Shown: in pieces, positions 9,534-18,310 of the stretch
Position numbering within the stretch: position 1 is the stretch's first letter
Layout: each line of letters begins with the position of its first letter
From: JACKAQ01 sp965227145
GTDB lineage: Bacteria > Calditrichota > Calditrichia > RBG-13-44-9 > J075
Reading direction: 5' to 3'
Length of the DNA stretch: 64,000 nt
NCBI GenBank assembly: GCA_965227145.1
Contig: OZ245730.1
Coordinates: 3,224,001 to 3,288,000 of the forward strand
The notes under the pieces: generated by a model
Told to the model about the DNA's origin: nothing
The model's input: the letters and a program-made list of their open reading frames with translations, nothing else
The model's database searches: none
Translations under genes and position numbers: made by a program

Positions 9534-10163
9534 TTACAACGCTTTCAACGCGGCGACATCGCCATTCATGATGGTTTTCAGATTCGCGGATATTTTTTCG
9601 ATGGGCCAATCCCACCATTTTATTTCGATGAGAGATTGCACCGTTTCGCCGTCAAAACGGCGTTTGAGCAGCTTTGCCGGATTTCCGCCGGCAATCGCGT
9701 ACGGTTCCACATCCGCTACCACAACCGATCGCGATGCGATAATTGCGCCGTCGCCGATGGTTACGCCGGGCATTATCAAGCTGTCGAAACCGATCCAGAC
9801 ATCGTTGCCGATGACCGTATCGCCTTTGTACGGGAACTCGCTCATATCCGGCATTGCGCTTTCCCAACCGTGCCCGAAAATGTAAAACGGGTATGTGGAA
9901 ATCCCGTCCATTTTGTGGTTGGCGCCGTTCATGATAAATTTTACACCGCGGGCAAACGCGCAAAATTTCCCGATGATCAGCTTGTCGCCGATAAACGGAT
10001 AGTGATACAGCACGTTCCGTTCAAAATTTTCAGAATCGTCCGGATCGTCGTAATAGCTGTAATCGCCAACAAAAATATTGGCGCTTTTAATGGTGTTTTT
10101 GATATAACAAATTTGCGGAAACCCTGCCATCGGATGTTTTTCTAATGGATTTGGTCCGTGCAT
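9534..10163 (-). CDS. Vat-like xenobiotic O-acetyltransferase (CatB/Vat family)
   Basis: 209 residues of hexapeptide-repeat (left-handed beta-helix) acetyltransferase. The resemblance to streptogramin A acetyltransferases is close throughout: HGPNP opening, VGDYSYYDD, VLYHYPFIGDKLIIGKFC, FIMNGANHKMDG with the general-base histidine at residue 83, GNDVWIG, GDGAIIASRSVV, and AGGNPAK. These enzymes transfer acetyl from acetyl-CoA to a hydroxyl of a xenobiotic such as virginiamycin M. Chloramphenicol-type acceptors are also known in the wider family. It lies 28 bases downstream of nothing obviously linked to resistance and precedes the creatininase gene in the same direction, possibly co-transcribed. 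Confidence 0.85.
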   Translation of the reverse strand: MHGPNPLEKHPMAGFPQICYIKNTIKSANIFVGDYSYYDDPDDSENFERNVLYHYPFIGDKLIIGKFCAFARGVKFIMNGANHKMDGISTYPFYIFGHGWESAMPDMSEFPYKGDTVIGNDVWIGFDSLIMPGVTIGDGAIIASRSVVVADVEPYAIAGGNPAKLLKRRFDGETVQSLIEIKWWDWPIEKISANLKTIMNGDVAALKAL

Positions 10164-10214
10164 TTTACGTCTCTTTCTTTTGCAATATTGTGTTTTACGA
10201 TTAAATTCGAATGA

Positions 10215-11939
10215 TTATTTAACGGGCAGGATAATCAAAAAGGTGCTCCCTTTTCCCGGTTTGCTGCTCACTTTTATTTCACCGTTGTGGCGTTGGATGA
10301 TGCTGTAAGCCGTTGCTAATCCGGAACCCAGTTTTACCCGTTCGGGTGAAGATGAAAATTTGAAATCGAATACTTTTTCCAGATTTTCCGACGAAATACC
10401 GCGTCCCGTATCCGAAATTTCGATGCACACTTTGTCATCCTGCTGATACGTTTTTATCGTAATCGTGCCATTGCCCTCAATCGCCTGCGCGGCATTGCGG
10501 AGCACGTTGAAAAAAACCTGATTCAACTGGCTGGCGTAACAGAAAATTTTGGGAATGTTGCCGTAATTTTTTTCGATACTGATGCGCTGCTGCGTTTCCG
10601 TGCCGATCAAAATCAGGCTGCTGTTCAATCCGTCGTGAATGTCGGCAATCTGGTATTCCGATTCATCCAGCCGCGAAAAATTTTTGAGGCTTTTGACCAA
10701 CGTGACAATCCGGCTACTGGCGTTGACGGTTGTGTGAAGATTGTCGTTCAACAAACTGATGGCTTTTTGGAAATTGCGGCTGTTTCGCAATTCATCCAAA
10801 TCTTTGCTTTCCGAAATTGCCGTTTCGATTTTTTGGATGCAGCGCCGCAGCACATCCGTGGAGCTGATGACCGTGCCGATCGGGCTGTTAATTTCATGCG
10901 CAACACCGGCGATCAACACGCCGAGCGCCGCCATTTTTTCTTTCATCAGCAAATGTTCCTGGGTCTTTTTCAGCTCCTCCATCGTGTCGTACAAATCGAT
11001 GTTTTTTTGCAGAATTTCGGTTTTCTGCTTCATCAAAATCTGCGATTTTTCTTCCAGCTCATTGTGCGCAGTTTGCAGCTTATCGTTTTTCAGCTTTAGC
11101 TCGGAAGCCTGAATTTGCAGGTTTTCGGTCGCGGTTCGCAGCGATGCGGTCATCTGGTTAAACGATCGCGCCAGATTACCGACTTCATCGCGTTTGTCGA
11201 TCTGCACTGTCACATTCAAATCGCCATCCGCGACCTGCTTTGCCGCTTTTTCCAATTGTTTGATGGGAATTGTGTTGTAGCGAACCAGCCCGCCGATAAA
11301 AATGACCGATGCAATAATCGAGATAAAAAACAGCAGGAAGATAACTTTGTGGGTCGATAAATAGGTTTTTTCGGCACGCTGCGCCGCAAGATATGCGTCG
11401 CTCTGGTTCACTTTTACCAACGCTGTGAGATCTTTGCTGAAATCGTTAAATGCTTCCCGGCCATCGCCGTTGAGCAAATCAATCGCTTGCTGGCTTTTGT
11501 TTTCCAGCGATAGCTGAAAAATGCTAAAACTCAAATCCTGATAAGCTTCCCACTTCCGTTCGAAAGATTTGAACAGTTTGCTTTCTTCAACGGAATACAG
11601 GTTTTTGGCTTCCGATTCGGCTTTGAACGTGTTGTACGTATCCAGATTTTCGTTGATCTGGTCGATCAACCGGATCAGAATTTCCGCCTGTTCCTGCTTC
11701 TGAATTTTGTCCGTGGCAAACGCATGCTGGAGCTGGTTGAGCCGCAAGTTGGTGGTGTTCAGGTGGATATCGAAAATGGCGATCGCCCGGGGCAATCGGT
11801 TGGTGGTAATTTCATCGAAATCCTCTTTCATATCGAACATTTTGGAAATCGAAAATCCGATTACCGCCGCCATAATCAGCAAAATGAAACCGAAACCGAG
11901 GAGTTGTTTTACAGCTAATGGGAGGTCTTTGTATTTCAT
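10215..11939 (-). CDS. membrane sensor histidine kinase with HAMP domain
   Basis: 574 residues. Transmembrane helix at about 12-32, a periplasmic four-helix-bundle-like region (35-195, as in chemoreceptor ligand domains), second transmembrane helix at 200-220, HAMP linker (220-275) and a long coiled coil (275-335). The phosphoacceptor histidine is H348 in GVAHEINSPIG. The ATPase domain shows the N box (NVLRNAAQAI), DTGRGIS and a G2-type GSGLATAY. It autophosphorylates in response to a periplasmic signal. No response regulator gene adjoins. It is the last gene of an operon behind a porin and a PstS-like protein (13-base gap), so phosphate or another oxyanion is a plausible, unproved signal. 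Confidence 0.85.
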   Translation of the reverse strand: MKYKDLPLAVKQLLGFGFILLIMAAVIGFSISKMFDMKEDFDEITTNRLPRAIAIFDIHLNTTNLRLNQLQHAFATDKIQKQEQAEILIRLIDQINENLDTYNTFKAESEAKNLYSVEESKLFKSFERKWEAYQDLSFSIFQLSLENKSQQAIDLLNGDGREAFNDFSKDLTALVKVNQSDAYLAAQRAEKTYLSTHKVIFLLFFISIIASVIFIGGLVRYNTIPIKQLEKAAKQVADGDLNVTVQIDKRDEVGNLARSFNQMTASLRTATENLQIQASELKLKNDKLQTAHNELEEKSQILMKQKTEILQKNIDLYDTMEELKKTQEHLLMKEKMAALGVLIAGVAHEINSPIGTVISSTDVLRRCIQKIETAISESKDLDELRNSRNFQKAISLLNDNLHTTVNASSRIVTLVKSLKNFSRLDESEYQIADIHDGLNSSLILIGTETQQRISIEKNYGNIPKIFCYASQLNQVFFNVLRNAAQAIEGNGTITIKTYQQDDKVCIEISDTGRGISSENLEKVFDFKFSSSPERVKLGSGLATAYSIIQRHNGEIKVSSKPGKGSTFLIILPVK

Positions 11940-11952
11940 GGATGTTTTCAGA

Positions 11953-12375
11953 TTATTCTTCCGGTATTATAACCAACACTTTTACGGAATCGTTAACGAG
12001 ATTGTTACTGACAAAACCAATTGCGCCGGCTGTCGCCGAAACGCGTTTGAGCATATCCGTTTCGGATGCCAGCGCTTCCGGTGGATTGCCTTCGCCGGAA
12101 AGCATTTTTTTCATCCAGATCGATTTCATTCGCGATGAGGTTTTTCCGAGAAAATGGAAAAATAAATCGCGGACTTCACCTTTCGGTTTCAAATCGAATA
12201 CTTTTATCGGTGTGCCGTCTGCCCATGTGCGAATATCGCCGGCGTAATAATCCAGCAGTTGGATTTCTTTCACTTCTTCCACAGGTACGTTTTTATGGGC
12301 AATTACGGCAACTTGGGCATTGCCAATAGTTGTTAAAGTAACAATTGCAAAGAATGTAAGTATCAGTATTTTCAT
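11953..12375 (-). CDS. PstS-like periplasmic binding protein, short form
   Basis: 140 residues with a signal peptide (MKILILTFFAIVTLTTIGNAQ). The mature part matches the short PBP-like domain related to phosphate ABC-transporter substrate-binding proteins: IAHKNVPVEEV, DYYAGDIRTWADG, RDLFFHFLGKTSSRM and GAIGFVSN. At about half the size of PstS it represents one lobe-rich short form, commonly found beside porins and sensors rather than transporters. The start at 12375 has AGGAT seven bases upstream. It lies 44 bases after the porin gene and 13 before the kinase gene, so it is probably a ligand-presenting partner of that kinase. Confidence 0.75.
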   Translation of the reverse strand: MKILILTFFAIVTLTTIGNAQVAVIAHKNVPVEEVKEIQLLDYYAGDIRTWADGTPIKVFDLKPKGEVRDLFFHFLGKTSSRMKSIWMKKMLSGEGNPPEALASETDMLKRVSATAGAIGFVSNNLVNDSVKVLVIIPEE

Positions 12376-12419
12376 AGTATTATCCTGCCTCAATATTTTA
12401 AATCGTTGAAATTGTCCGA

Positions 12420-13571
12420 TTAAAAAAATACTGAAGCCGCAACGGCAATTACGGAAAATTTATCTACGTTTTTTCGAAATTCGGGTGAATTGTTAATCGT
12501 ATCTTTTTGATCCGAGCGCACTCTGGCATAGTGTGCTTTTAACCGCAACCGGTCGCTGACGTTAAACGTCATCCCGAAATTTGGCACGGTAATATCTTCA
12601 TCTTCAAAATGGGAGTGATATGCGCCATCCAGTTTGAGATGCAAATTGGTGATCCAGTGACTGCCAAAAATCACGATTGCTTCGTTTAGTTGATAGCTGA
12701 GTGTGAAATAATAAAAATTTAATCCCAGCTCAAATTCATCCAGTCCGGTGTGGATGTAAGTATCGATATACTCCGCTTCGAACGAAAAATTTTGGTAATG
12801 AAACGAGAGATCGCCGCCAAAACGGTAATGCGGCAATCCGCGCAACTCGTTTTGGGATTTATTCAGCGAATCCGCCAAACCCACATATTCGTTTCGCTTT
12901 TGATACGTTGCGGAAAACCCGGCTTTCAATTCTTTTAGACGAAGCCCTACCCGTCCGCCGAACAAAAAATGGGAGGTTGTATCAACACCTGTTTGCCAAT
13001 TTGAACGATCGCTGTTGATATTTGAGCTGTTCCCGGTGTATGCCGCGTAATCGATTTTTGCTTTGCCGACAGGAATAAACCCATAGGCCTGAACAAATGC
13101 CTGGCGCGGCACATATTCTTCGAGCGGAATAAATTCTTTGAACGATGTTTCGTAAACCAGCGGACGGATGATGTATGGCAAAATGGGTGTCCGGTTATTT
13201 ATCTCATTGAGATTATTAAAGATAGGAATTTGCAAACCCAGCTTCAGATTGAACTTTTCGTTGGAGCGATAGCGAATCCACGCTTCCTGCAAATCGGCGG
13301 AGCCCCAGTTGCGGATCGAGGAATAGTTGTTCACAAACTCAAAATTGACAAACGCACTCCACTTTCTCGCCAGTTTTTTCTGGAAAAAAAAGTTGAGCTG
13401 TTGAACCGAAAAGGATGTCTGGTTCGGGTGATTGTTGTATTTTGTCCAATTTTGAAATGAGGTTTGGAAGTAACCGAAAACGTTCAGCGGTGTTTCTTCT
13501 GTTTGGGCAAAACTAACAGAGGCAGACGAGAAAAAAGTGACTATAAAAATGATTAAACACAACCGTTTCAT
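12420..13571 (-). CDS. porin-like outer-membrane beta-barrel protein
   Basis: 383 residues. Signal peptide ends at ASVSFAQ. The mature chain alternates amphipathic strands with turns, has the aromatic girdle residues of a barrel, and ends in SVFF with the terminal phenylalanine needed for outer-membrane insertion. The pattern (FGYFQTSFQNW, FNLKLGLQIPIFN, LQEAWIRY) resembles phosphate-selective porin O/P and related DUF-type barrels. Start at 13571 is supported by GGAG eight bases upstream. First gene of the porin / PstS-like / kinase operon. Substrate selectivity is inferred from neighbours only. Confidence 0.75.
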   Translation of the reverse strand: MKRLCLIIFIVTFFSSASVSFAQTEETPLNVFGYFQTSFQNWTKYNNHPNQTSFSVQQLNFFFQKKLARKWSAFVNFEFVNNYSSIRNWGSADLQEAWIRYRSNEKFNLKLGLQIPIFNNLNEINNRTPILPYIIRPLVYETSFKEFIPLEEYVPRQAFVQAYGFIPVGKAKIDYAAYTGNSSNINSDRSNWQTGVDTTSHFLFGGRVGLRLKELKAGFSATYQKRNEYVGLADSLNKSQNELRGLPHYRFGGDLSFHYQNFSFEAEYIDTYIHTGLDEFELGLNFYYFTLSYQLNEAIVIFGSHWITNLHLKLDGAYHSHFEDEDITVPNFGMTFNVSDRLRLKAHYARVRSDQKDTINNSPEFRKNVDKFSVIAVAASVFF

Positions 13572-13718
13572 GAATAGATCTCCGATGCAATTTTCAAAAA
13601 TACGGCACAGCAAACAACTCGGTGAATCAAAAACATCGGAATAATATGCATATCTTTCCAGACATATTCAACCGGAAAACGACACGGCCGGCGATCTATC
13701 CATTTCGGTTCGTGTGGG

Positions 13719-14246
13719 CTAAAGCATATATCGTTCGTGTAAAATTGACCGGTGATGCAGTTCGTGACCTGCGATAATCCATGCGATAGCCCGAACACTC
13801 ATTTCCCCTTTAAACGCAACGCCACGGCGTAACCACGCTGCTTCGTCCATATGAATAAACAGCGATAACGTGGCAATCCGGACACTTGCAAAAGCTTCAG
13901 CAAGTTCTGAAAGCGGATAATCATTAAATGTTGCGTTACGGATATAATCGTTTTCTTCAAAACCATGCAGGACTGTTTTATCATTTCGGGCGAACCTCAG
14001 GGCGCGATAATTAAAAACACGTTCGGTATCGAGCATGTGACCGACAACCTCCCGAATGCTCCATTTTTCCGGCGCATAGCGGAACGTTTCTTTTTCTTCC
14101 GGTATTATTTGGAAAAATGATAGCGTATCATTCAACTGCTCGCTAAGTGTTTCGAGGATATTTCCATCATTAACTTTTTCGATATATTTGCCAAAATATA
14201 CCGGATATTCCGTTTCTGCTGGTCTATCGATATTTGTCAAAGCCAT
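13719..14246 (-). CDS. DinB superfamily protein
   Basis: 175 residues of a four-helix-bundle DinB/YfiT-like metalloenzyme. The putative metal triad is H in VGHMLDTERV (about residue 70) plus the two histidines of GHELHHRSI near the C-terminus. PEKWSIREVVGHM is the typical opening of the second helix. Family members include thiol (bacillithiol/mycothiol) transferases and isomerases; which applies here is unknown. Monocistronic. Confidence 0.85.
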   Translation of the reverse strand: MALTNIDRPAETEYPVYFGKYIEKVNDGNILETLSEQLNDTLSFFQIIPEEKETFRYAPEKWSIREVVGHMLDTERVFNYRALRFARNDKTVLHGFEENDYIRNATFNDYPLSELAEAFASVRIATLSLFIHMDEAAWLRRGVAFKGEMSVRAIAWIIAGHELHHRSILHERYML

Positions 14247-14535
14247 TTTTTCACCTTTTTATCTAAAATATGTTTAATAATTTCAACCTGCCGACGTGCC
14301 GCCGAGTGAATGAATTGTTACCATAACTTTAGCAAATTTGCAAGCTCATTTTTCTGAAGAAATTGGATGCCAGAAGAAATTCGGTAACAGAAATTCGTCG
14401 TTTTCGTTATTTGGAGCAGATTCACGGTTTCTATGATAAGTTAGCGCCAAAAAAAATAATTGTGGCGGCGTGGATCAATTTTCAAATTATTTTCTATCGA
14501 TACACACAGTTGACAGGTTTATTTACGAGGTAATT

Positions 14536-15060
14536 ATGAAAACGGTTTACATTTTGGTTGGTGCGAAAGGCAGCGGGAAAACGCATATCGGCAATATTTT
14601 GGCGGATGCTTTTGCCATCCGTTTTATCGAAAGCGAAGCGATTTTCGCAAAGTTGCAAAAAGAAGGCATAACGACCGATGAACATCAGCAACGCGGTTTT
14701 GAAATTTTAGAGAATCATATTGACCAAACGCTTTCGGAAAATGCGTCGGTCTGTTTTGAGATCACGGTTTATACACCGCATTCCACTAAACTGGTAAACA
14801 ATTTGCGAAACAAATATACAGTTGAAGAAATCCGGGTTTTTGCGCCAAATGAAGTGTGTCTGTCGCGTATCCGTTCCCGCCCAACCGCCGGACACATCAC
14901 TATTTCGGAAGATAAAATTATTGAAATCAACCGGTTAAGCAACGCGCAGGAATTGGATGCAAAATTGATGATAATCAACAACAACCTGACGGATGCGGAT
15001 ATTCAAACGCTGTTTTCCAACACTTTTCTGAAAAGTGGTTGGGGATTTTCACCGGATTGA
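14536..15060 (+). CDS. P-loop NTPase, shikimate kinase-like
   Basis: 174 residues. The Walker A motif GAKGSGKTHIG sits right at the N-terminus, as in shikimate/gluconate-type nucleoside-monophosphate-like kinases. RIRSRPTAGH suggests a lid region. The start at 14536 (MKTVYILVG) is preferred since GAGG lies five bases upstream and the motif then falls at the usual distance from the start; the longer frame back to 14470 adds residues with no support. The AroK substrate-binding residues are not convincing, so a general small-molecule kinase is the safest call. Convergent with the DUF4286 gene. Confidence 0.7.
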   Translation: MKTVYILVGAKGSGKTHIGNILADAFAIRFIESEAIFAKLQKEGITTDEHQQRGFEILENHIDQTLSENASVCFEITVYTPHSTKLVNNLRNKYTVEEIRVFAPNEVCLSRIRSRPTAGHITISEDKIIEINRLSNAQELDAKLMIINNNLTDADIQTLFSNTFLKSGWGFSPD

Positions 15061-15063
15061 CAA

Positions 15064-15387
15064 TTATCCGTCAATTCTATTTCCAAAATTTATCGGGCGC
15101 AAAATCCGCCGGTTTGCTGTAAACCGGTTGCCGAATTTATTTTTGCCATCGCTACGCATGCGAGCGGCGTGGTGCTCAAAATAGTGTTCCAATTCCGTCA
15201 TCGAACGCAAGTGATATTGCACCGTCCAACAGACCATTTTTTCGTTGCCCTCCCCTTCCCGCTCAAACCATTCGGCTTTTTCAAAACCGTCGAACTGCAG
15301 CATTTCATCAATATGATGTGCCATAAAAGTCGCGTAATCCGCTTCAATGCTCCGGTCGATATCCAGATTTACTTCGTAAATGATCAT
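15064..15387 (-). CDS. DUF4286 family protein
   Basis: 107 residues beginning MIIYEVNLDIDRSI, then FMAHHIDEMLQFDGF, RMRSDGKNKFGNRF and ending NRRILRPIN. This is the pattern of the small cytosolic DUF4286 family (ferredoxin-like fold resembling antibiotic-biosynthesis monooxygenase dimers). Function unknown. It lies just 3 bases from the convergent kinase gene. Confidence 0.75.
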   Translation of the reverse strand: MIIYEVNLDIDRSIEADYATFMAHHIDEMLQFDGFEKAEWFEREGEGNEKMVCWTVQYHLRSMTELEHYFEHHAARMRSDGKNKFGNRFTANRRILRPINFGNRIDG

Positions 15388-15425
15388 CCCAATGCCTCGG
15401 ATAATTGTTCATTTTTCAACAAAAA

Positions 15426-15445
15426 GGGCAGGAAAAATCCTGCCC
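15426..15445 (-). terminator. terminator of the Bor-like lipoprotein gene
   Basis: An 8-bp GC-rich stem (15426-15433 with 15438-15445) with a 4-base loop, followed on the minus strand by TTTTT. It lies 36 bases past the lipoprotein stop codon. Confidence 0.8.
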
Positions 15446-15481
15446 AAAATTTAAAAAATACCTCGCCAAACAATTCCGCAT

Positions 15482-15916
15482 TTATTGAAAATACACATAA
15501 ACCGGTTTGTTTTTTTCCGCGGATGTTTTTACAGCCTGTTCAAATGCTGCCACTTTTTCTTGTTCGGTGGCGGTATTTTCTACCAGCATTTGTTCATCCG
15601 CAGCAGGAGCCGCAGCCATGCCAGAACCGGATGCGCAGGTAATGGTGATGTGCATCGGTGTGTAAATTCCCCAGGTAATCGCACCAACCAACTGATTGAG
15701 AAAGCTCAGTTTTGTTTCCACAACCGCCACGCCTTCGGTGCATTCCATCGCGGCTTTGATGGTGTTTGGCGGCACTAATCCGTAAATCCAGCTGGATGCA
15801 AACGGTTTGTCCACCACTTTGGACGAAGGTTGCAAACCGGTTTCCACCCGTGCGTGATAGCAGGATGTTGTCAATAATACAGCAACAATCGCAATTGAAG
15901 CCAATGATTTCTTCAT
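15482..15916 (-). CDS. Bor/Iss-like lipoprotein with C-terminal extension
   Basis: 144 residues. Lipoprotein signal peptide with lipobox LTTSC (cysteine 19). The middle, VVETKLSFLNQLVGAITWGIYTPMHITITC, aligns well by eye with phage lambda Bor and E. coli Iss (ETQQTFVNGLLGFITLGIYTP), including the two flanking cysteines. Those surface lipoproteins raise serum resistance in enterobacteria. Unlike lambda Bor (97 residues), this one has about 50 more residues after the core, rich in Ala and Glu and ending KPVYVYFQ. No phage genes surround it. It is monocistronic, with terminator at 15426. Confidence 0.75.
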   Translation of the reverse strand: MKKSLASIAIVAVLLTTSCYHARVETGLQPSSKVVDKPFASSWIYGLVPPNTIKAAMECTEGVAVVETKLSFLNQLVGAITWGIYTPMHITITCASGSGMAAAPAADEQMLVENTATEQEKVAAFEQAVKTSAEKNKPVYVYFQ

Positions 15917-16024
15917 GTTAAATCTCCTCAGTTTTGGGGGTTTGTGAGATGTATCTGTTAGGGAAAATTGCCCATTTTCAAATAAAGAACCACTGTAACT
16001 ATTTGAATTAAGACCTGATTATCT

Positions 16025-16489
16025 TCATTGATTTTCGCGCGATTTTAGCCATTTGGTTAGCAAACTGCGATTATTTCCGGAAAAACCGGATTGTCGATAC
16101 AACTGTTCTGCGGCATCATTTCCGGCATCCACTTCCAGATGAACGGCGTTGACACCATTTTCGCGGCACAATCGCTCGATTTCCGGCATGCATTGTTTGC
16201 CAATTCCCATTCCGCGAAACTCCGCGGCGATGAACAACTCATCCAAAAAAGCGTCTTTCCCATAATATTCCATGCTATAACCAAAGCAAATGATAAAATA
16301 TCCGACAGCTTGATCATCCAGTTCAATTAATTTACACAATCCGAAATTTGGATTATTGAGCAGATCTGCCAATGCTTTTCCGTGAATATCGGGATAAAAC
16401 GGAATATTATCGTAGCGGTAAAACGCTGTCATCAGCGAAATTATTGTTTCAACATCTTCGTTTTCCGGCGATCTAAATTGGAGATTCAT
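16025..16489 (-). CDS. GNAT family N-acetyltransferase
   Basis: 154 residues covering one GNAT domain. The acetyl-CoA loop is FRGMGIGKQC (Q/R-x-x-G-x-G/A type) preceded by the beta-strand YGKDAFLDELFIAAEF, and followed by HLEVDAGNDAAEQLYRQSGF, the usual motif B. It should transfer an acetyl group from acetyl-CoA to an amine; substrate unknown. Cytosolic, monocistronic. Confidence 0.85.
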   Translation of the reverse strand: MNLQFRSPENEDVETIISLMTAFYRYDNIPFYPDIHGKALADLLNNPNFGLCKLIELDDQAVGYFIICFGYSMEYYGKDAFLDELFIAAEFRGMGIGKQCMPEIERLCRENGVNAVHLEVDAGNDAAEQLYRQSGFSGNNRSLLTKWLKSRENQ

Positions 16490-16655
16490 TGCTCATATAT
16501 TTTTATTTCCAAATTTACACAACACCCTCAAATCTTGCAAGCGTAACCAATGACTATTTTTTTGCACCGGCGAAGGGTCTTTACTGTCTTCCGGCGGCAA
16601 TTGTTGCGGTAAATTTTAGAATTATTGATAGATGGCGGGATTTTTCATCAGAAAA

Positions 16656-16904
16656 TTAAACCGGTTCTTCACCGATTTCGATAATTTCGAATTGCACCAG
16701 ATCGTTCCAATTGGCAATCCATTCGTCAAATAAATCCGGGTTGTCGGTTTCCATCAATTGAAAACAGCGGTCGCCGTTTTTTTCCAGCCAGCTGTTAACG
16801 TAATGCAACCCATCCGGCATCATTCTGCCGGACTGACCGAAACGGGCATAAACAGCGGATTTGCATCCCGGCAAAAATGTTTCTATCACCATATATTGCG
16901 TCAT
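16656..16904 (-). CDS. DUF3303 family protein
   Basis: 82 residues: MTQYMVIETFLPGC, FGQSGRMMPDGLHYVNSWLE and CFQLMETDNPDLFDEW are the characteristic segments of this small ferredoxin-like-fold family, usually annotated as unknown function. No signal peptide. It lies 29 bases downstream of the serine hydrolase gene's end region in the opposite order (hydrolase is upstream on the same strand), so the two may be co-transcribed. Confidence 0.75.
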   Translation of the reverse strand: MTQYMVIETFLPGCKSAVYARFGQSGRMMPDGLHYVNSWLEKNGDRCFQLMETDNPDLFDEWIANWNDLVQFEIIEIGEEPV

Positions 16905-16933
16905 CTGCGGGCATTCAAATTTATTTTTATTTT

Positions 16934-18115
16934 TTACTCCGTTGCCGGCAGCAGCTCGACCGGTTGCTTTCCTGCATCCAGAAACATATCGAACAATTCA
17001 TACAGCATATAATGATTGTGCCGGGAATTTTGCAGGATTACCGCGCCAAATTTTTTCTCCGGCAAAAATGCCATTTTGGAGAGATATCCGTTGACACCGC
17101 CACTGTGGTAAATCATTTTTTCGCCGTTGTAGTTAAAAATTCGCCAGCCCATTGCGTAATACGCATCTTTCAACCGGCGATGCCAGTTGAAACGGCGGCG
17201 TTCGCTCAACGTGCGGATTACCGGCGTATAAATATCGGTGAGCACTTCCGGCGCTAAAACGTCCGGATTATAGCCCATCAACGCTTTTAGCCAATTGGAC
17301 ATATCGCTGATGCTGGCGTTGATGCCGGCAGCCGGAACAACTGTGTAATAGCTGTCCTCCACTTCGCCGGAGCGCCATTTTCCGCCCCGTCCCCGGTGCG
17401 GTTTGGCATAATTTTCCGATGCAATCATAGCTTTTTGGGTGAACGAGGCGTTGTTGAGACGCAGCGGCTGCAATATTTTTTCCGCAAGCATGCTGCCGTA
17501 ATGCCTGCCGGTCGCCGCATCGACAATCAAACTGATCAGGCTGTACATGGCGTTTTGGTAACCGTAACAATCGCCAGCTTCGCAGTGGGTATCGAGCGTT
17601 GTTAGCGCTTTTACAATTTTATCAAATGACACTTTGTCTTCGATCATCGTGTCGTAGGCATGCGGCACAATGCCGGTGGTGTGGCTCAAAATATGCCGGA
17701 TGGTTAACTTGCGAACCGCAGAAGTATCTTTTAACGTAAAATCCGGGATATATTTGATCACTTTATCATCCCAGTTCAAAAAACCTTCTTTCACGAGAAC
17801 GCCGGTTAACGCCGAGGCAAATCCTTTGGAAACCGAAGCCAGCCGGAAAACGGTGTTGGTATCTACCAACGCTTCCGTTTTCGCATCCCGGAAACCGTAG
17901 CCTTTTTGAAAAATGATCTTGCCATCGTAAACCATGGCAACGGCAATGCCCGGACCGCTGCCTTCCGCAATATATGCCGATACCCGGCGATCAAACCGGG
18001 CAATGATGCTGTCTATTTCAGCGGATGTTACTGTTTGCCCAAATCCCGACTGAGTAATCATCAGTAAAATGAAAATTCCGATCCACAACAATCGACCCAA
18101 ATTTTTAAAATCCAT
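16934..18115 (-). CDS. secreted serine beta-lactamase-like hydrolase
   Basis: 393 residues with a signal peptide (LLWIGIFILLMITQSGFGQ). The penicillin-binding/class C fold motifs are: nucleophile S-V-S-K in FRLASVSKGF near residue 95, Y-Q-N in GYQNAMYS, and HSGGVNGY as the third motif near 340. This family includes beta-lactamases, D-aminopeptidases and esterases. The HSG rather than KTG third motif favours an esterase or peptidase (EstB/AmpH-like) over a beta-lactamase. Likely periplasmic. Confidence 0.85.
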   Translation of the reverse strand: MDFKNLGRLLWIGIFILLMITQSGFGQTVTSAEIDSIIARFDRRVSAYIAEGSGPGIAVAMVYDGKIIFQKGYGFRDAKTEALVDTNTVFRLASVSKGFASALTGVLVKEGFLNWDDKVIKYIPDFTLKDTSAVRKLTIRHILSHTTGIVPHAYDTMIEDKVSFDKIVKALTTLDTHCEAGDCYGYQNAMYSLISLIVDAATGRHYGSMLAEKILQPLRLNNASFTQKAMIASENYAKPHRGRGGKWRSGEVEDSYYTVVPAAGINASISDMSNWLKALMGYNPDVLAPEVLTDIYTPVIRTLSERRRFNWHRRLKDAYYAMGWRIFNYNGEKMIYHSGGVNGYLSKMAFLPEKKFGAVILQNSRHNHYMLYELFDMFLDAGKQPVELLPATE

Positions 18116-18310
18116 TTAACAAATCACCCTTACACTATTGTAATCCATTAGCCCACTTTAGTTATCCCAAAACCCATTTTGAATACAGGTTCGCAGGTTC
18201 ATTATCGGCAATTCACCTGCGAAAGTTCGAAAATAATGGCCGCCGCAGTCCGGTGCAATGGAAAATTTAGGGAATTTCACACAATTTTTGGAAGCAAGTT
18301 TTGGGCTATC

